Source of the DNA: Neorhizobium tomejilense
GTDB lineage: Bacteria; Pseudomonadota; Alphaproteobacteria; Rhizobiales; Rhizobiaceae
Direction of reading: 5' to 3'
NCBI GenBank assembly: GCA_002968845.1
Contig: PVBG01000006.1
Span: forward strand, 243,552 to 307,551
DNA length: 64,000 bases
Part shown: one piece after another, positions 17,133 through 25,667 of the stretch
Numbering within the stretch: position 1 is the first letter of the stretch
How the letters are laid out: the number at the start of each line of letters is the position of its first letter
Position numbers and translations under genes: made by a program
The notes under the pieces: generated by a model
What the model saw: only the letters and a program-made list of their open reading frames with translations
What the model was told of the DNA's origin: nothing
Databases searched by the model: none

Positions 17133-20100
17133 ATGTTGGGGGCGTTCAATCGGTTTTATGTTGCAGCAGTCGCGCTGCCTATACTTGCTGGCGGACTGAT
17201 GTCCCCGGCAGCGGCAGAGCCCGTCCAACGGTCGGGGCCGGCTGCCGGCGCGGTCATTGCCCGCAAGGTGGGCGAGGAAGTCCGCTTTATCGACGTGTCC
17301 AGCTGGCAGTTCGTCGACCTGAAGCAGGACCTTCTCACCGGCGACGTGCTGCGCACCAACGCGACCGGCCAGCTGGCGATCCTGTTTTCCGACCGGACGC
17401 AGGTCCGGCTCGGCCGCAATTCCTCGCTCGTCGTCAAGCAGATCACCGCAAGCACCAGTGCCGACACCGTGCTGGAGCTTCAGTCCGGCACTATCTGGGC
17501 ACGCGCGGAACGCGGTGGGCCTGGCGTACGGGTCGAGACGCCGGCGGCGGCAGCGGCGATCCGCGGCACCGACTGGACGATGACGGTCAAAGACGACCAA
17601 ACCTCGCTCAACGTTCTCGAGGGCGTCGTCCAGCTGAGCAATCCACAGGGCAGCGTCGAGGTGCGGCAGGGCGAAGGAGCCGTTGCTTCTATCGGCCAGG
17701 CGCCGCGCAAGATCGTGATTGTCGATTCCGACGACCGTGAGCAGATGCTGTTCTTCCTGCCGCCACGTGAGGCATTCGAGCGGATGCCGGCGTCTGCACA
17801 GCCCGTCGCCGAGATGCGCCGCAACGCCGATCGTATCTCCGGCATCCCCCCCGAGCGCCGCAGCGCGGAGGATTGGGTCGCGCTTGCCGAAGCCCAGCTT
17901 TCGCTCGAGGGCCGGCAGCGGGCGCGACAGACGCTCGCAAATCTCAAGGGCCGGCCGCTTTCCGCCGCGCAGCAGGCCCGCGTGACGCTGATCGAGGCGG
18001 TCCTTGCCGCAAGCGAGACCCGCTATGCGGAGGCCGCCAAACTGTTCGAGAAGGCGCAGCGCGGGCTCGACCCGAAACGGCGGGGTATCGCACTCTACGG
18101 CGGCTACTATGCCCGCGCGCTTGCCGATCCCAACCGGGCCGAGGCACTGCCACCACAGGTGGGGGGATCGGACGGCGCATTTCTGCGCGCCTATGCGCTT
18201 GGCTTCCTGCAGGATCTGGGCGCGGCCATAAAGGTTCTCCAGGAGGCGGAACGCCAATATCCGGACGATCCGGAACTGCCGGCATATCGCGGCTGGCTTG
18301 CCATTCTGCTGAACGATCGCACCCAGGCGGAAGAGGCGCTCAACCGGTCCCTGTCGATTGATCCCGCCGAGCCGACGGCGCTCGAGGCGCGCTCGCATTT
18401 CCGGGCCGGCTTCAAGGGTGATTACCAGGGCGCCCTCGCCGATCTCGAAGCGGCCATCAAGGTCGCGCCCGGGGGCTCAACGACCTGGAACGCGATCGGC
18501 AACATCCACGCGGCGCGGAGCGCCAATCGCGAGGCCGAAGCCGCGTTCAAGAAGTCGATAGAGCTCGATCCGCAGGATCCGCTCAGTCATTCCAACCTGG
18601 CGCTCTTTTATCTCGATATCGGCCGGATCGAGGATGCCAAGCGGGAAATCGACATGGCGCTTGCCATCGATCCTGGCTTCGACACGGCGCTTGTCGCGCG
18701 CGGTCGGTACTATCTGCAGACGGGCGAGCTGGACAAGGCGGTCGATGATCTGCTCGCAGCAAGCGTTGCCAATCCCGGATATTCGCAGGCGCAGCTGCTG
18801 CTGGCGGCTGCGAATTATGAAAAGGGCGACCGGGTACCGGCCGAGCAGGCGACGGAAAATGCCGAGCGGCTCGATGACAATGATCCGGTGATTTCCGCCC
18901 TGCGCACCGCAGTTGCGATCGACAATTACGACTCGGAAGGCGCCATTCGCAACGCGCAGGAATATCTGCGGCGCTCAAAGGCCCGCGGCGGCGATTTCAC
19001 CTCGCTCGGCGCCAACCAGCAGGCGGGGTCGACGCTGAACGACGCGTTCCGTCTGCAAGGCATGAATGCCTGGGGCGAATATTACAGCGATGCGGCCTTC
19101 GATCCCTTCGCCGGCACCGCCTATATCGACCAGAGCATCCGCGGCAGCGCAAATCCGTTCGTCAACAACTACTTCTACGGCGACGACGTCATCACAAACA
19201 CGCCAAACGGGCAGGCTTTCTCGTCCTTCCTGCAAGGCCTGATGCTCGAACCGCATATCATCTCCGGCCGCTCGCGCTCCGCCAACATTATGAGACGACC
19301 GTTCTTCGAAGGTTCGATCGGCGGGGGGATCAATACCGCAGGCGGCGAACTGGACTATATTGGGGAGGGAGAGGTCCAGGGGTATAGCAACCTGCCGTTC
19401 CCGATCAGCTTCTATGGGAATTTGCAGTGGCAGCGAGAGCCGGACAGCCGTGATATTGGTGCGTTCACGGATCTTAATACGGAAAACAAGATCATTGGAG
19501 CCAATGGTTACCTGACGGCCAGCCCGACAGCGCATGATCGACTTGTCCTTTATTACAATACTGCGGAGCGAGACTCCAAATTCGCTTTCCAGCGGCTTTT
19601 CGTTATTGGCGTGGCTTCAGTTCCGGACACCATTCAGCACTCGAATACGAACCGACTAACAAATGGCGGCATCGGCTGGAGCCATACCGTTGAATACGAA
19701 AACGTCATCAACGCCGCGCTGCTGTTTAACCGCATGGACAGTCGAAGCCACCGGACTGAAGTGCTTGATCTGTTTGGTACCCCCTTCGAGATTCTCAGTG
19801 CGACAAGCCAGTTTGAGCAGGATAGCTATATCGCCGCGCTCAATCACACGGTCGGCACAGGAAATTTCACCTGGAGGTATGGCGTTGAGGCCGGATGGCT
19901 CGATAGCGACCAGTCGCAAGACACATTTGACCTCCTATCAGGTGCAGCAAGTGCTTCGTCATCCAGTCGCATTGGGGTTGGTCGCGTTTACGTCGACCTG
20001 CTCCATGAAATCAATCCCGATCTCAAGGCCGAATATGGTCTCTTCGGGACTCTCCTTTCAGGCGACGGCGTGGATGTCCAACGTCTCGATCCGCGTATCG

Positions 20101-20792
20101 GCATTGCTTGGTCGCCTGCGAGTGAACAATGGCTGCGTGCAGGATTTATACGCAGCAGCGTGGATGTTTCCACGCCGACGCTCTCGCCGATTGGGATTGT
20201 CGGTATTCAGCCGAACCAGATCTCGACTGACCCTGAGGGTTACACCAATACCGTAGCGCTTCGGTGGGACGCGGAATGGACGCCGGACTTCTTCACCGCA
20301 TTGGAATTCCAACATGAGGACGTGAAAAATCCGCAGATCGGTATTCCGCTTTCCGCCATACCTTTTACCACCTCCGAAGGACGCATCGATCGCGGTAGCC
20401 TTAGCGCCAATCTTTTGCTCGACCATGGCTTCGGCCTCTCATCCACGGTTGCATATACCGATTCCGAAGACCGCGATCCCGCATCCGCGACCTTTGGCGG
20501 CCCCCTGCCTTTCATACCGGAATGGGGAGGACAGGTGGCGCTCACCTGGGTCAACGAAGCGAATGTGAAGGCAACGCTTGCCGCGAACTACGTGGGCGAT
20601 CGTGTCGATGAAGCCGGGATCAAACTTGACGACTACTGGACCCTGGACGCCAGCCTGACCTGGGAACCCTTCGACAAGCGTTTCGAGCTGGATCTCACCG
20701 CCTACAATCTCCTGGACGAAGACATCGAAGTGAGCACCGGCACACCCGGTTGGGGCCGGTCCTTCCGAGGCACGCTCAAAGTTCGGTTCTGA
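17133..20792 (+). CDS. FecR-TPR-outer-membrane beta-barrel fusion protein
   Basis: A 1219-residue exported protein. Residues 1-28 are a signal peptide. Residues about 50-170 form a FecR-like domain (Leu-Leu-Thr-Gly-Asp-Val-Leu-Arg-Thr-Asn, later Ala-Ile-Arg-Gly-Thr-Asp-Trp). Residues about 250-610 are TPR repeats. The last 560 or so residues alternate in beta-strand style and end in Val-Arg-Phe, the terminal aromatic of outer-membrane barrels, with resemblance to TonB-dependent receptor barrels but no plug or TonB box. It thus seems to span from periplasm to outer membrane. Its TGA overlaps the ATG of the downstream CHASE2 cyclase, so the two products are coupled. The segment at about 19365-20500 uses more A/T-ending codons than the rest. 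Confidence 0.82.
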   Translation: MLGAFNRFYVAAVALPILAGGLMSPAAAEPVQRSGPAAGAVIARKVGEEVRFIDVSSWQFVDLKQDLLTGDVLRTNATGQLAILFSDRTQVRLGRNSSLVVKQITASTSADTVLELQSGTIWARAERGGPGVRVETPAAAAAIRGTDWTMTVKDDQTSLNVLEGVVQLSNPQGSVEVRQGEGAVASIGQAPRKIVIVDSDDREQMLFFLPPREAFERMPASAQPVAEMRRNADRISGIPPERRSAEDWVALAEAQLSLEGRQRARQTLANLKGRPLSAAQQARVTLIEAVLAASETRYAEAAKLFEKAQRGLDPKRRGIALYGGYYARALADPNRAEALPPQVGGSDGAFLRAYALGFLQDLGAAIKVLQEAERQYPDDPELPAYRGWLAILLNDRTQAEEALNRSLSIDPAEPTALEARSHFRAGFKGDYQGALADLEAAIKVAPGGSTTWNAIGNIHAARSANREAEAAFKKSIELDPQDPLSHSNLALFYLDIGRIEDAKREIDMALAIDPGFDTALVARGRYYLQTGELDKAVDDLLAASVANPGYSQAQLLLAAANYEKGDRVPAEQATENAERLDDNDPVISALRTAVAIDNYDSEGAIRNAQEYLRRSKARGGDFTSLGANQQAGSTLNDAFRLQGMNAWGEYYSDAAFDPFAGTAYIDQSIRGSANPFVNNYFYGDDVITNTPNGQAFSSFLQGLMLEPHIISGRSRSANIMRRPFFEGSIGGGINTAGGELDYIGEGEVQGYSNLPFPISFYGNLQWQREPDSRDIGAFTDLNTENKIIGANGYLTASPTAHDRLVLYYNTAERDSKFAFQRLFVIGVASVPDTIQHSNTNRLTNGGIGWSHTVEYENVINAALLFNRMDSRSHRTEVLDLFGTPFEILSATSQFEQDSYIAALNHTVGTGNFTWRYGVEAGWLDSDQSQDTFDLLSGAASASSSSRIGVGRVYVDLLHEINPDLKAEYGLFGTLLSGDGVDVQRLDPRIGIAWSPASEQWLRAGFIRSSVDVSTPTLSPIGIVGIQPNQISTDPEGYTNTVALRWDAEWTPDFFTALEFQHEDVKNPQIGIPLSAIPFTTSEGRIDRGSLSANLLLDHGFGLSSTVAYTDSEDRDPASATFGGPLPFIPEWGGQVALTWVNEANVKATLAANYVGDRVDEAGIKLDDYWTLDASLTWEPFDKRFELDLTAYNLLDEDIEVSTGTPGWGRSFRGTLKVRF

Positions 20793-22741
20793 TGGACGGC
20801 GGGCGCGGCTTCTCCTTTTCGGCCCGGGGCTTTTTCTCGTCGCGCAGCATTCAGGTAGCCGTTCTCGCCGCATTTTTCTTCGGGGCGGCGGCACTCATCG
20901 CCCGCCTGCCCGGCTGGCCGCTGATTGACTATCGAGCTTTCGATTACCTCTCGACCGTCGGGGCGGAGCCGCTTGCCGAGGATGGACCGATCATCGTGGC
21001 GATCGATGAGCCGTCGCTGGCGGAGATCAACATGCAGTGGCCGTGGCCGCGCAGCCTGCATGCGAGATTGATCACCCAGCTTCGCGCAGCGGGCGCCAAA
21101 GTGATCGCCCTCGACATCATCTTTTCCGAACCGTCGGCGCCGGCCGAGGACGAAGCACTCGCCGAAGCACTTGGGCCCGACGTGGTGTTGGCGGGCGACG
21201 AGACGCTCGTGACTTCGGATCAGGCCGACCAGTTCATCCGGGTCATACCGCTGCAGATGTTTTCCGATAGGCAGGCGCCGACCGGTATCGCCTCGGTCGG
21301 CCTGCACCGGGACGGCGTGCTGCGCGAGATACCGGACTATCTGGACGGTTTTGCCGCCATGGTCGCGACAACTGCGGGCATCAAGGCGGACTTGCCTGAG
21401 CCGGGAAGCCTGGTTCAAGTTTTCGGCGGTCCCCGCACCTATCCGACGGTGTCCTATTACCAGGCCCTCGATCCCGAAAACTTCCTGCCGCCAGGGATAT
21501 TCAAGGGCCGGATCGCCATTGTCGGGTTGAGCCTGCAAAATTCGCCGTCGATCGACAACGGCGGGGCCGACGCCTTTCCGACCTCCTATACGGTTCACAA
21601 CGGCAAGCTGACGGCCGGCGCCGAGATTCAGGCGACCATTCTCGACAACCTGCGGCTCAAGAGGTCCATCACCGAAGCCAGTGGCCCGATGAAACAACTG
21701 CTGCTGCTAACCGCAGTCGTGGCGGCCTCCGTTCTTGTCTGGAAGGGTACCGGCTGGCGCACGGTCGCACTCGGCGCGGTGGCGATTGTCGTACTGTTCG
21801 TCGGCAGCTATGTCAGCTTGCGCTTCGGTCGCATCTTCCTGTCCCCTATAGCGTCGTCGCTCGCCTTTGCCGGCATGGCCGCAGCGCAGGCGACGCTCGA
21901 TTATGCCCAGGAGCGGAAGAACCGCCGGCAGATCACGCGGGCTTTCTCGCAATATCTGGCACCCGCACTGGTCGATCAACTCGCCCGCGATCCATCCAAA
22001 CTGAAGCTCGGCGGCGAGACACGCGAGCTTTCGATCCTGTTCTGCGATGTGCGGGGCTTCACCACCATCGCCGAACAGCTCAAGGATGATCCCCAACAAT
22101 TGACGATGTTGATCAACCGGCTGCTGACGCCGCTGTCCGACATCGTGCTTTCACATGGCGGCACGATCGACAAGTACATCGGTGACTGCCTGATGGCCTT
22201 CTGGAATGCACCGCTCGACGACCCGTCGCACGCGGTCCATGCGGTATCAGCCGCGCTTGATATGCTCGACTCGATGCAGGCGCTGAACGACGATCTGAGG
22301 GCCGAAGCGGAGGCGACGGGACGGACCTATTATCCGCTGGCGATCGGGATCGGCATCAATACCGGCGAATGCGTGGTCGGCAACATGGGCTCGACGAGCC
22401 GTTTCGACTATTCCGCACTCGGGGACGCTGTCAATCTGGCAGCGAGACTTGAAGGCGCGTCGAAGGCTTACGGGGTGCCGTTGCTATTGGGTGAACGGAC
22501 CGCACAGGCCGTGGGCGAAACGTTCGCGGTCTTCGAACTCGACCGTATTAGGGTCAAGGGCAAGACGGAAGAGGTTCCCGTCGCCACGGCGCTTCGGGAA
22601 AGTCCCGACACGGCGCGCGAGGTCCATGCGCAATTTCTTCAGGCACGCTACCGCGGTGATATCGCTCTCCAGCGGTCTCTGGCCCAGAGGCTCATGCGTG
22701 ATGTGCCGGCGCTCTCGGCGTACCACGGGCAGGCGCTTTAG
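20792..22741 (+). CDS. CHASE2-domain class III adenylate cyclase
   Basis: 649 residues. After an N-terminal membrane helix comes a periplasmic CHASE2 sensor (Phe-Asp-Tyr-Leu-Ser, then Ile-Val-Ala-Ile-Asp-Glu, then Trp-Pro-Trp-Pro-Arg), then three membrane helices (about 305-385) and a class III cyclase domain. The metal ligands are Asp419 and Asp465, the base-reading residues Lys461 and Asp539, and the transition-state pair Asn548 and Arg552. The set is complete, and the Lys/Asp pair predicts ATP and hence cAMP as product. The start ATG 20792 overlaps the stop of the FecR-TPR-barrel gene. Coupling of a CHASE2 sensor with a FecR/TPR protein suggests envelope sensing (inference). Confidence 0.9.
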   Translation: MDGGRGFSFSARGFFSSRSIQVAVLAAFFFGAAALIARLPGWPLIDYRAFDYLSTVGAEPLAEDGPIIVAIDEPSLAEINMQWPWPRSLHARLITQLRAAGAKVIALDIIFSEPSAPAEDEALAEALGPDVVLAGDETLVTSDQADQFIRVIPLQMFSDRQAPTGIASVGLHRDGVLREIPDYLDGFAAMVATTAGIKADLPEPGSLVQVFGGPRTYPTVSYYQALDPENFLPPGIFKGRIAIVGLSLQNSPSIDNGGADAFPTSYTVHNGKLTAGAEIQATILDNLRLKRSITEASGPMKQLLLLTAVVAASVLVWKGTGWRTVALGAVAIVVLFVGSYVSLRFGRIFLSPIASSLAFAGMAAAQATLDYAQERKNRRQITRAFSQYLAPALVDQLARDPSKLKLGGETRELSILFCDVRGFTTIAEQLKDDPQQLTMLINRLLTPLSDIVLSHGGTIDKYIGDCLMAFWNAPLDDPSHAVHAVSAALDMLDSMQALNDDLRAEAEATGRTYYPLAIGIGINTGECVVGNMGSTSRFDYSALGDAVNLAARLEGASKAYGVPLLLGERTAQAVGETFAVFELDRIRVKGKTEEVPVATALRESPDTAREVHAQFLQARYRGDIALQRSLAQRLMRDVPALSAYHGQAL

Positions 22742-22786
22742 CCTCAGAGCAAGAAATCGGGATGCCGCATCAAGGTCGTCGGTCCT

Positions 22787-22805
22787 CATGTCGATGATCG
22801 ACATG
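22787..22805. promoter_or_regulatory. Perfect 19-base dyad upstream of sulfonate-type operon
   Basis: CATGTCGATGATCGACATG is a perfect palindrome about a single central base. It lies 46 bases after the cyclase stop and 124 bases before the binding-protein start, followed by an AT-rich stretch (about 22838-22875) likely to hold the promoter. A one-base loop makes it a poor RNA hairpin and a good protein-binding operator. The binding protein is unknown. Confidence 0.5.
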
Positions 22806-22928
22806 TTGGGACGATATTTCACTATCCGGCGCATTCTTAAATTAAATAGTCTATTTCTTTTGTAGAAAATATCTCACCCTTCCGTGCATCGACTTTCGTG
22901 TCCTGCAACGACAAGGGGAAAATCAACG

Positions 22929-23954
22929 ATGACATTGGTGAAGACAATGAGAACCGTGCTGTTCGGCCTGCTTGCCTTCGGCACCATGGGCGGGGTGGTC
23001 GCGGCCCAGACGAACGCGCCCCTTCTTCCGAAGGTGCCGCCGGGGACGGTCCTGACGGTCGGGGATCCGGTGACGCAAAAGGCGCTGGAAGTCTCAGGCT
23101 TGATCAAGGAGCTGTCGTTCGAAGTCAAATGGGCAAATATCAGTGGCGGCCCGCAGACGTCGGAAGCATTCCGCGCCAAGGCGCTCGACGTCGGATCGGT
23201 TGCGGAAATTCCCTCGATCTTCGCCAACTGGAACAACCTGCCCGTTCGCAACATCGCCTATCGCGAACGCCGCGACCCGATTGCCAATCCCATCTATCGC
23301 TTCGGCGTGGCGCCAGGCGCCGGCATCAAGACGCTGGCCGATTTCCGCGGCAAACGCATCGCGTTCAGCCCGGGCCAGGCCCAGGGAGCACTCGTCCTTC
23401 GCGCACTCCATGCCGCGGGCCTCAAGAAAAGCGACGTCACGCTGGTAGAACTGCCAAGCACCGGCGACGTCTATCCGAAGGCGCTGGCCAGCAAACAGGT
23501 CGATGTCGCACCGCTCGGGGGCGTCTATATAAGGCGCTATATCGCGCAATACGGTTCCGATGGCGCCACGCTTGTCGAACACGGACTGCGCGATGATCCG
23601 GGTCATCTCTATGCGCCGCAATGGGTGCTGGACGATCCGGCAAAGGCGGCGGCTCTTGCCGAATATGTCGGGCTTTGGGCACGTGCCACCGAGTGGGTGA
23701 ACAAGAACCCGGAGATCTGGATCAAGACATATTACGTCGGGCAGCAGGGTCTGAGCCAGGATGACGGCGAATATCTCGTCAAGCTGACTGGGGAGCAGGT
23801 TGTTTCGGGAGATTGGAGCGAGGTCAAAAAGCGCCACCAGGAGACGATCAATCTGCTGGCGGCGGAGCTCGGCTACAAGCCCTTCGACGTGGAAAAGATC
23901 TTCGACAACCGGTTCGAAAAGACCGCCTCCGCCGCCTTGGCGAAGAGCCAGTAA
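22929..23954 (+). CDS. ABC substrate-binding protein, sulfonate/taurine type
   Basis: A 341-residue periplasmic binding protein of the SsuA/TauA-like group. It has a signal peptide ending near Val-Val-Ala-Ala, then Val-Gly-Asp-Pro-Val-Thr-Gln, a Val-Gly-Ser-Val-Ala-Glu-Ile-Pro loop and an Asp-Phe-Arg-Gly-Lys-Arg-Ile-Ala-Phe-Ser segment typical of the family's hinge. ATG 22929 follows AGGGGA. It is first in an operon with a permease, an ATPase and an FMN monooxygenase. That set points to uptake and C-S (or C-N) cleavage of an organic substrate such as a sulfonate or sulfone; the exact ligand is not readable. Confidence 0.85.
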   Translation: MTLVKTMRTVLFGLLAFGTMGGVVAAQTNAPLLPKVPPGTVLTVGDPVTQKALEVSGLIKELSFEVKWANISGGPQTSEAFRAKALDVGSVAEIPSIFANWNNLPVRNIAYRERRDPIANPIYRFGVAPGAGIKTLADFRGKRIAFSPGQAQGALVLRALHAAGLKKSDVTLVELPSTGDVYPKALASKQVDVAPLGGVYIRRYIAQYGSDGATLVEHGLRDDPGHLYAPQWVLDDPAKAAALAEYVGLWARATEWVNKNPEIWIKTYYVGQQGLSQDDGEYLVKLTGEQVVSGDWSEVKKRHQETINLLAAELGYKPFDVEKIFDNRFEKTASAALAKSQ

Positions 23955-23987
23955 TCCCCCCGCATCATCCAAGAGGAGATCTGAAGC

Positions 23988-24869
23988 ATGGCAACCATTT
24001 GGGATGCGGATGAGGCGAAATCATCCCGGACGTCCAGCCGTGAAAGTGCATTTACCGTTCCAGCCGTGGCGAGACCCGTCACGTCCCGGAGCCGCCGGAG
24101 ACTGGGACCGGGACCGGCAATACCCTTCGGACTGCAGATCGGGCCCGCATTGCTGGTGCTGCTCTGGGTGGCAGGCTCGGCATTCGGGTGGATCGACCCC
24201 CGGATCCTGTCCGCCCCATGGACGGTCATCGAGGCTTTTGGAAGGCTGATCGAACAGGGGCGGCTGCAGGACAATTTTGTGACGTCGGCGACGCGTGCCC
24301 TGCTTGGGCTCAGCATCGGTCTGGTCATCGGCACGATCCTTGCCGTCACCGCCGGCCTTTCGCGGATCGGCGAAGCGCTGATCGACGGTCCCGTCCAGAT
24401 CAAGCGCGCCATCCCGACGCTGGCTCTGATCCCCCTGCTGATCCTGTGGTTCGGCATCGGCGAGGGCATGAAGGTCACGACGATCGCCCTTGCCGTGATC
24501 ATACCCATCTACATCCACACCCATAATGCCCTGCGCAGCATCGACAGCCGCTATGTCGAGCTGGCCGAGACCCTGCGCATGAGCCAGAAGGACTTCATCT
24601 TCCAGGTAGTGCTGCCCGGCGCATTGCCCGGCTTTCTCCTGGGCCTGCGGTTTGCCGTCACGCTCTGCTGGGTTTCCCTTGTCGTGGTCGAGCAGATCAA
24701 CGCCACCAGCGGGCTCGGCTACATGATCGAACTCGCCCGCAACTATGGGCAAACCGATGTCATTCTCGTCGGCCTGGTCGTCTACGTGATGCTCGGCCTC
24801 GTCTCGGACGGTCTCGTCCGCCTGCTCGAACGGAGGGTCCTCTCATGGCGCCGCACTCTAGCCAACTGA
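23988..24869 (+). CDS. ABC permease, sulfonate/nitrate/taurine type
   Basis: A 293-residue inner-membrane permease of the SsuC/TauC/NrtB family. It has a charged N-terminal tail of about 45 residues and roughly six membrane helices. The coupling loop is visible as Glu-Leu-Ala-Glu-Thr-Leu-Arg-Met-Ser followed by Leu-Pro-Gly-Ala-Leu-Pro-Gly. AGAGGAGA precedes ATG 23988. Its 3' end overlaps the ATPase start by 25 bases, so the two are translationally coupled. Confidence 0.88.
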   Translation: MATIWDADEAKSSRTSSRESAFTVPAVARPVTSRSRRRLGPGPAIPFGLQIGPALLVLLWVAGSAFGWIDPRILSAPWTVIEAFGRLIEQGRLQDNFVTSATRALLGLSIGLVIGTILAVTAGLSRIGEALIDGPVQIKRAIPTLALIPLLILWFGIGEGMKVTTIALAVIIPIYIHTHNALRSIDSRYVELAETLRMSQKDFIFQVVLPGALPGFLLGLRFAVTLCWVSLVVVEQINATSGLGYMIELARNYGQTDVILVGLVVYVMLGLVSDGLVRLLERRVLSWRRTLAN

Positions 24870-25594
24870 AATCCGCATCCAGAACCGTGCATGTCCGCAA
24901 CCTCATGCGCCGGTTCGCCACCAAGACGATCCTGGATCGCGTGGATCTCGATATCGCCGAAGGGGAATTCGTTGCCCTGCTCGGCAGGAGCGGCTCCGGC
25001 AAAAGCACTTTCCTCAAGGCGCTCGCCGACCTCGATCACGATGTCGAGGGAACCGGCACGCTGGAAACACCGGACAATCTTTCGGTGGTTTTCCAGGATG
25101 CCCGTCTTCTGCCCTGGCGCACAGTCATCCAGAACGTCACGCTCGGCCTGCCGGGGGCTGCCGGGCAGGAAGCAGGCAGAAAGGCACTGGCCGAGGTAGG
25201 CCTTGAGGGGCGCGAGGCGGCCTGGCCAAACCAGCTCTCGGGCGGCGAGCAGCAGAGGGTCGCTCTTGCTCGCTCGCTGGTCCGCCAGCCGTCCCTGCTT
25301 CTCGCCGACGAGCCGTTCGGCGCCCTCGACGCACTGACGCGGCTGAAGATGCACGACCTGCTGCGGGAATTGTGCGCAAGGCATCGGCCAGCCGTGTTGC
25401 TCGTCACCCATGACGTCGACGAGGCAATCTCGCTTGCCGACCGGATACTGGTTCTCGACGAAGGTCATCTGATCGAGGACCTGCGGATCGATCTGCCGAC
25501 GCCGCGCGATCACGGTGATCCGCGCTTTGCAAAAATCCGCACCCAGCTTTTGAGCCGGCTCGGGGTGGAAACTCCCGGACGGCGCGCCGCCTGA
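24845..25594 (+). CDS. ABC ATPase, sulfonate/nitrate/taurine type
   Basis: A 249-residue nucleotide-binding subunit. It has Walker A (Gly-Arg-Ser-Gly-Ser-Gly-Lys-Ser), the Q-loop (Val-Phe-Gln-Asp-Ala-Arg-Leu-Leu-Pro-Trp, the Leu-Pro-Trp being typical of SsuB/TauB), the signature Leu-Ser-Gly-Gly-Glu-Gln-Gln-Arg, Walker B ending Leu-Ala-Asp-Glu-Pro, and the switch His in Val-Thr-His-Asp-Val. It powers the importer encoded by the two genes upstream. Confidence 0.9.
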   Translation: MAPHSSQLKSASRTVHVRNLMRRFATKTILDRVDLDIAEGEFVALLGRSGSGKSTFLKALADLDHDVEGTGTLETPDNLSVVFQDARLLPWRTVIQNVTLGLPGAAGQEAGRKALAEVGLEGREAAWPNQLSGGEQQRVALARSLVRQPSLLLADEPFGALDALTRLKMHDLLRELCARHRPAVLLVTHDVDEAISLADRILVLDEGHLIEDLRIDLPTPRDHGDPRFAKIRTQLLSRLGVETPGRRAA

Positions 25595-25667
25595 AATCCA
25601 ACGGAACTTGTCATCGTGACCAGCAAGGTTCAGTTCAATCTCAACGCCTCGAACGGGGGATACGTCA

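Noticed and set aside
16626..18398. A 590-codon minus-strand frame across the DUF5706 and FecR-TPR genes
   Set aside because: It overlaps two supported genes in other frames, crosses their promoter region and has Arg-rich nonsense composition.
16478..22741. Calling the cyclase locus a classical Pycsar defence system
   Set aside because: The cyclase keeps Lys461 and Asp539, which predict ATP use, and it is a membrane CHASE2 protein in a divergent operon rather than a soluble cyclase in line with the effector. I kept it as a hypothesis only.
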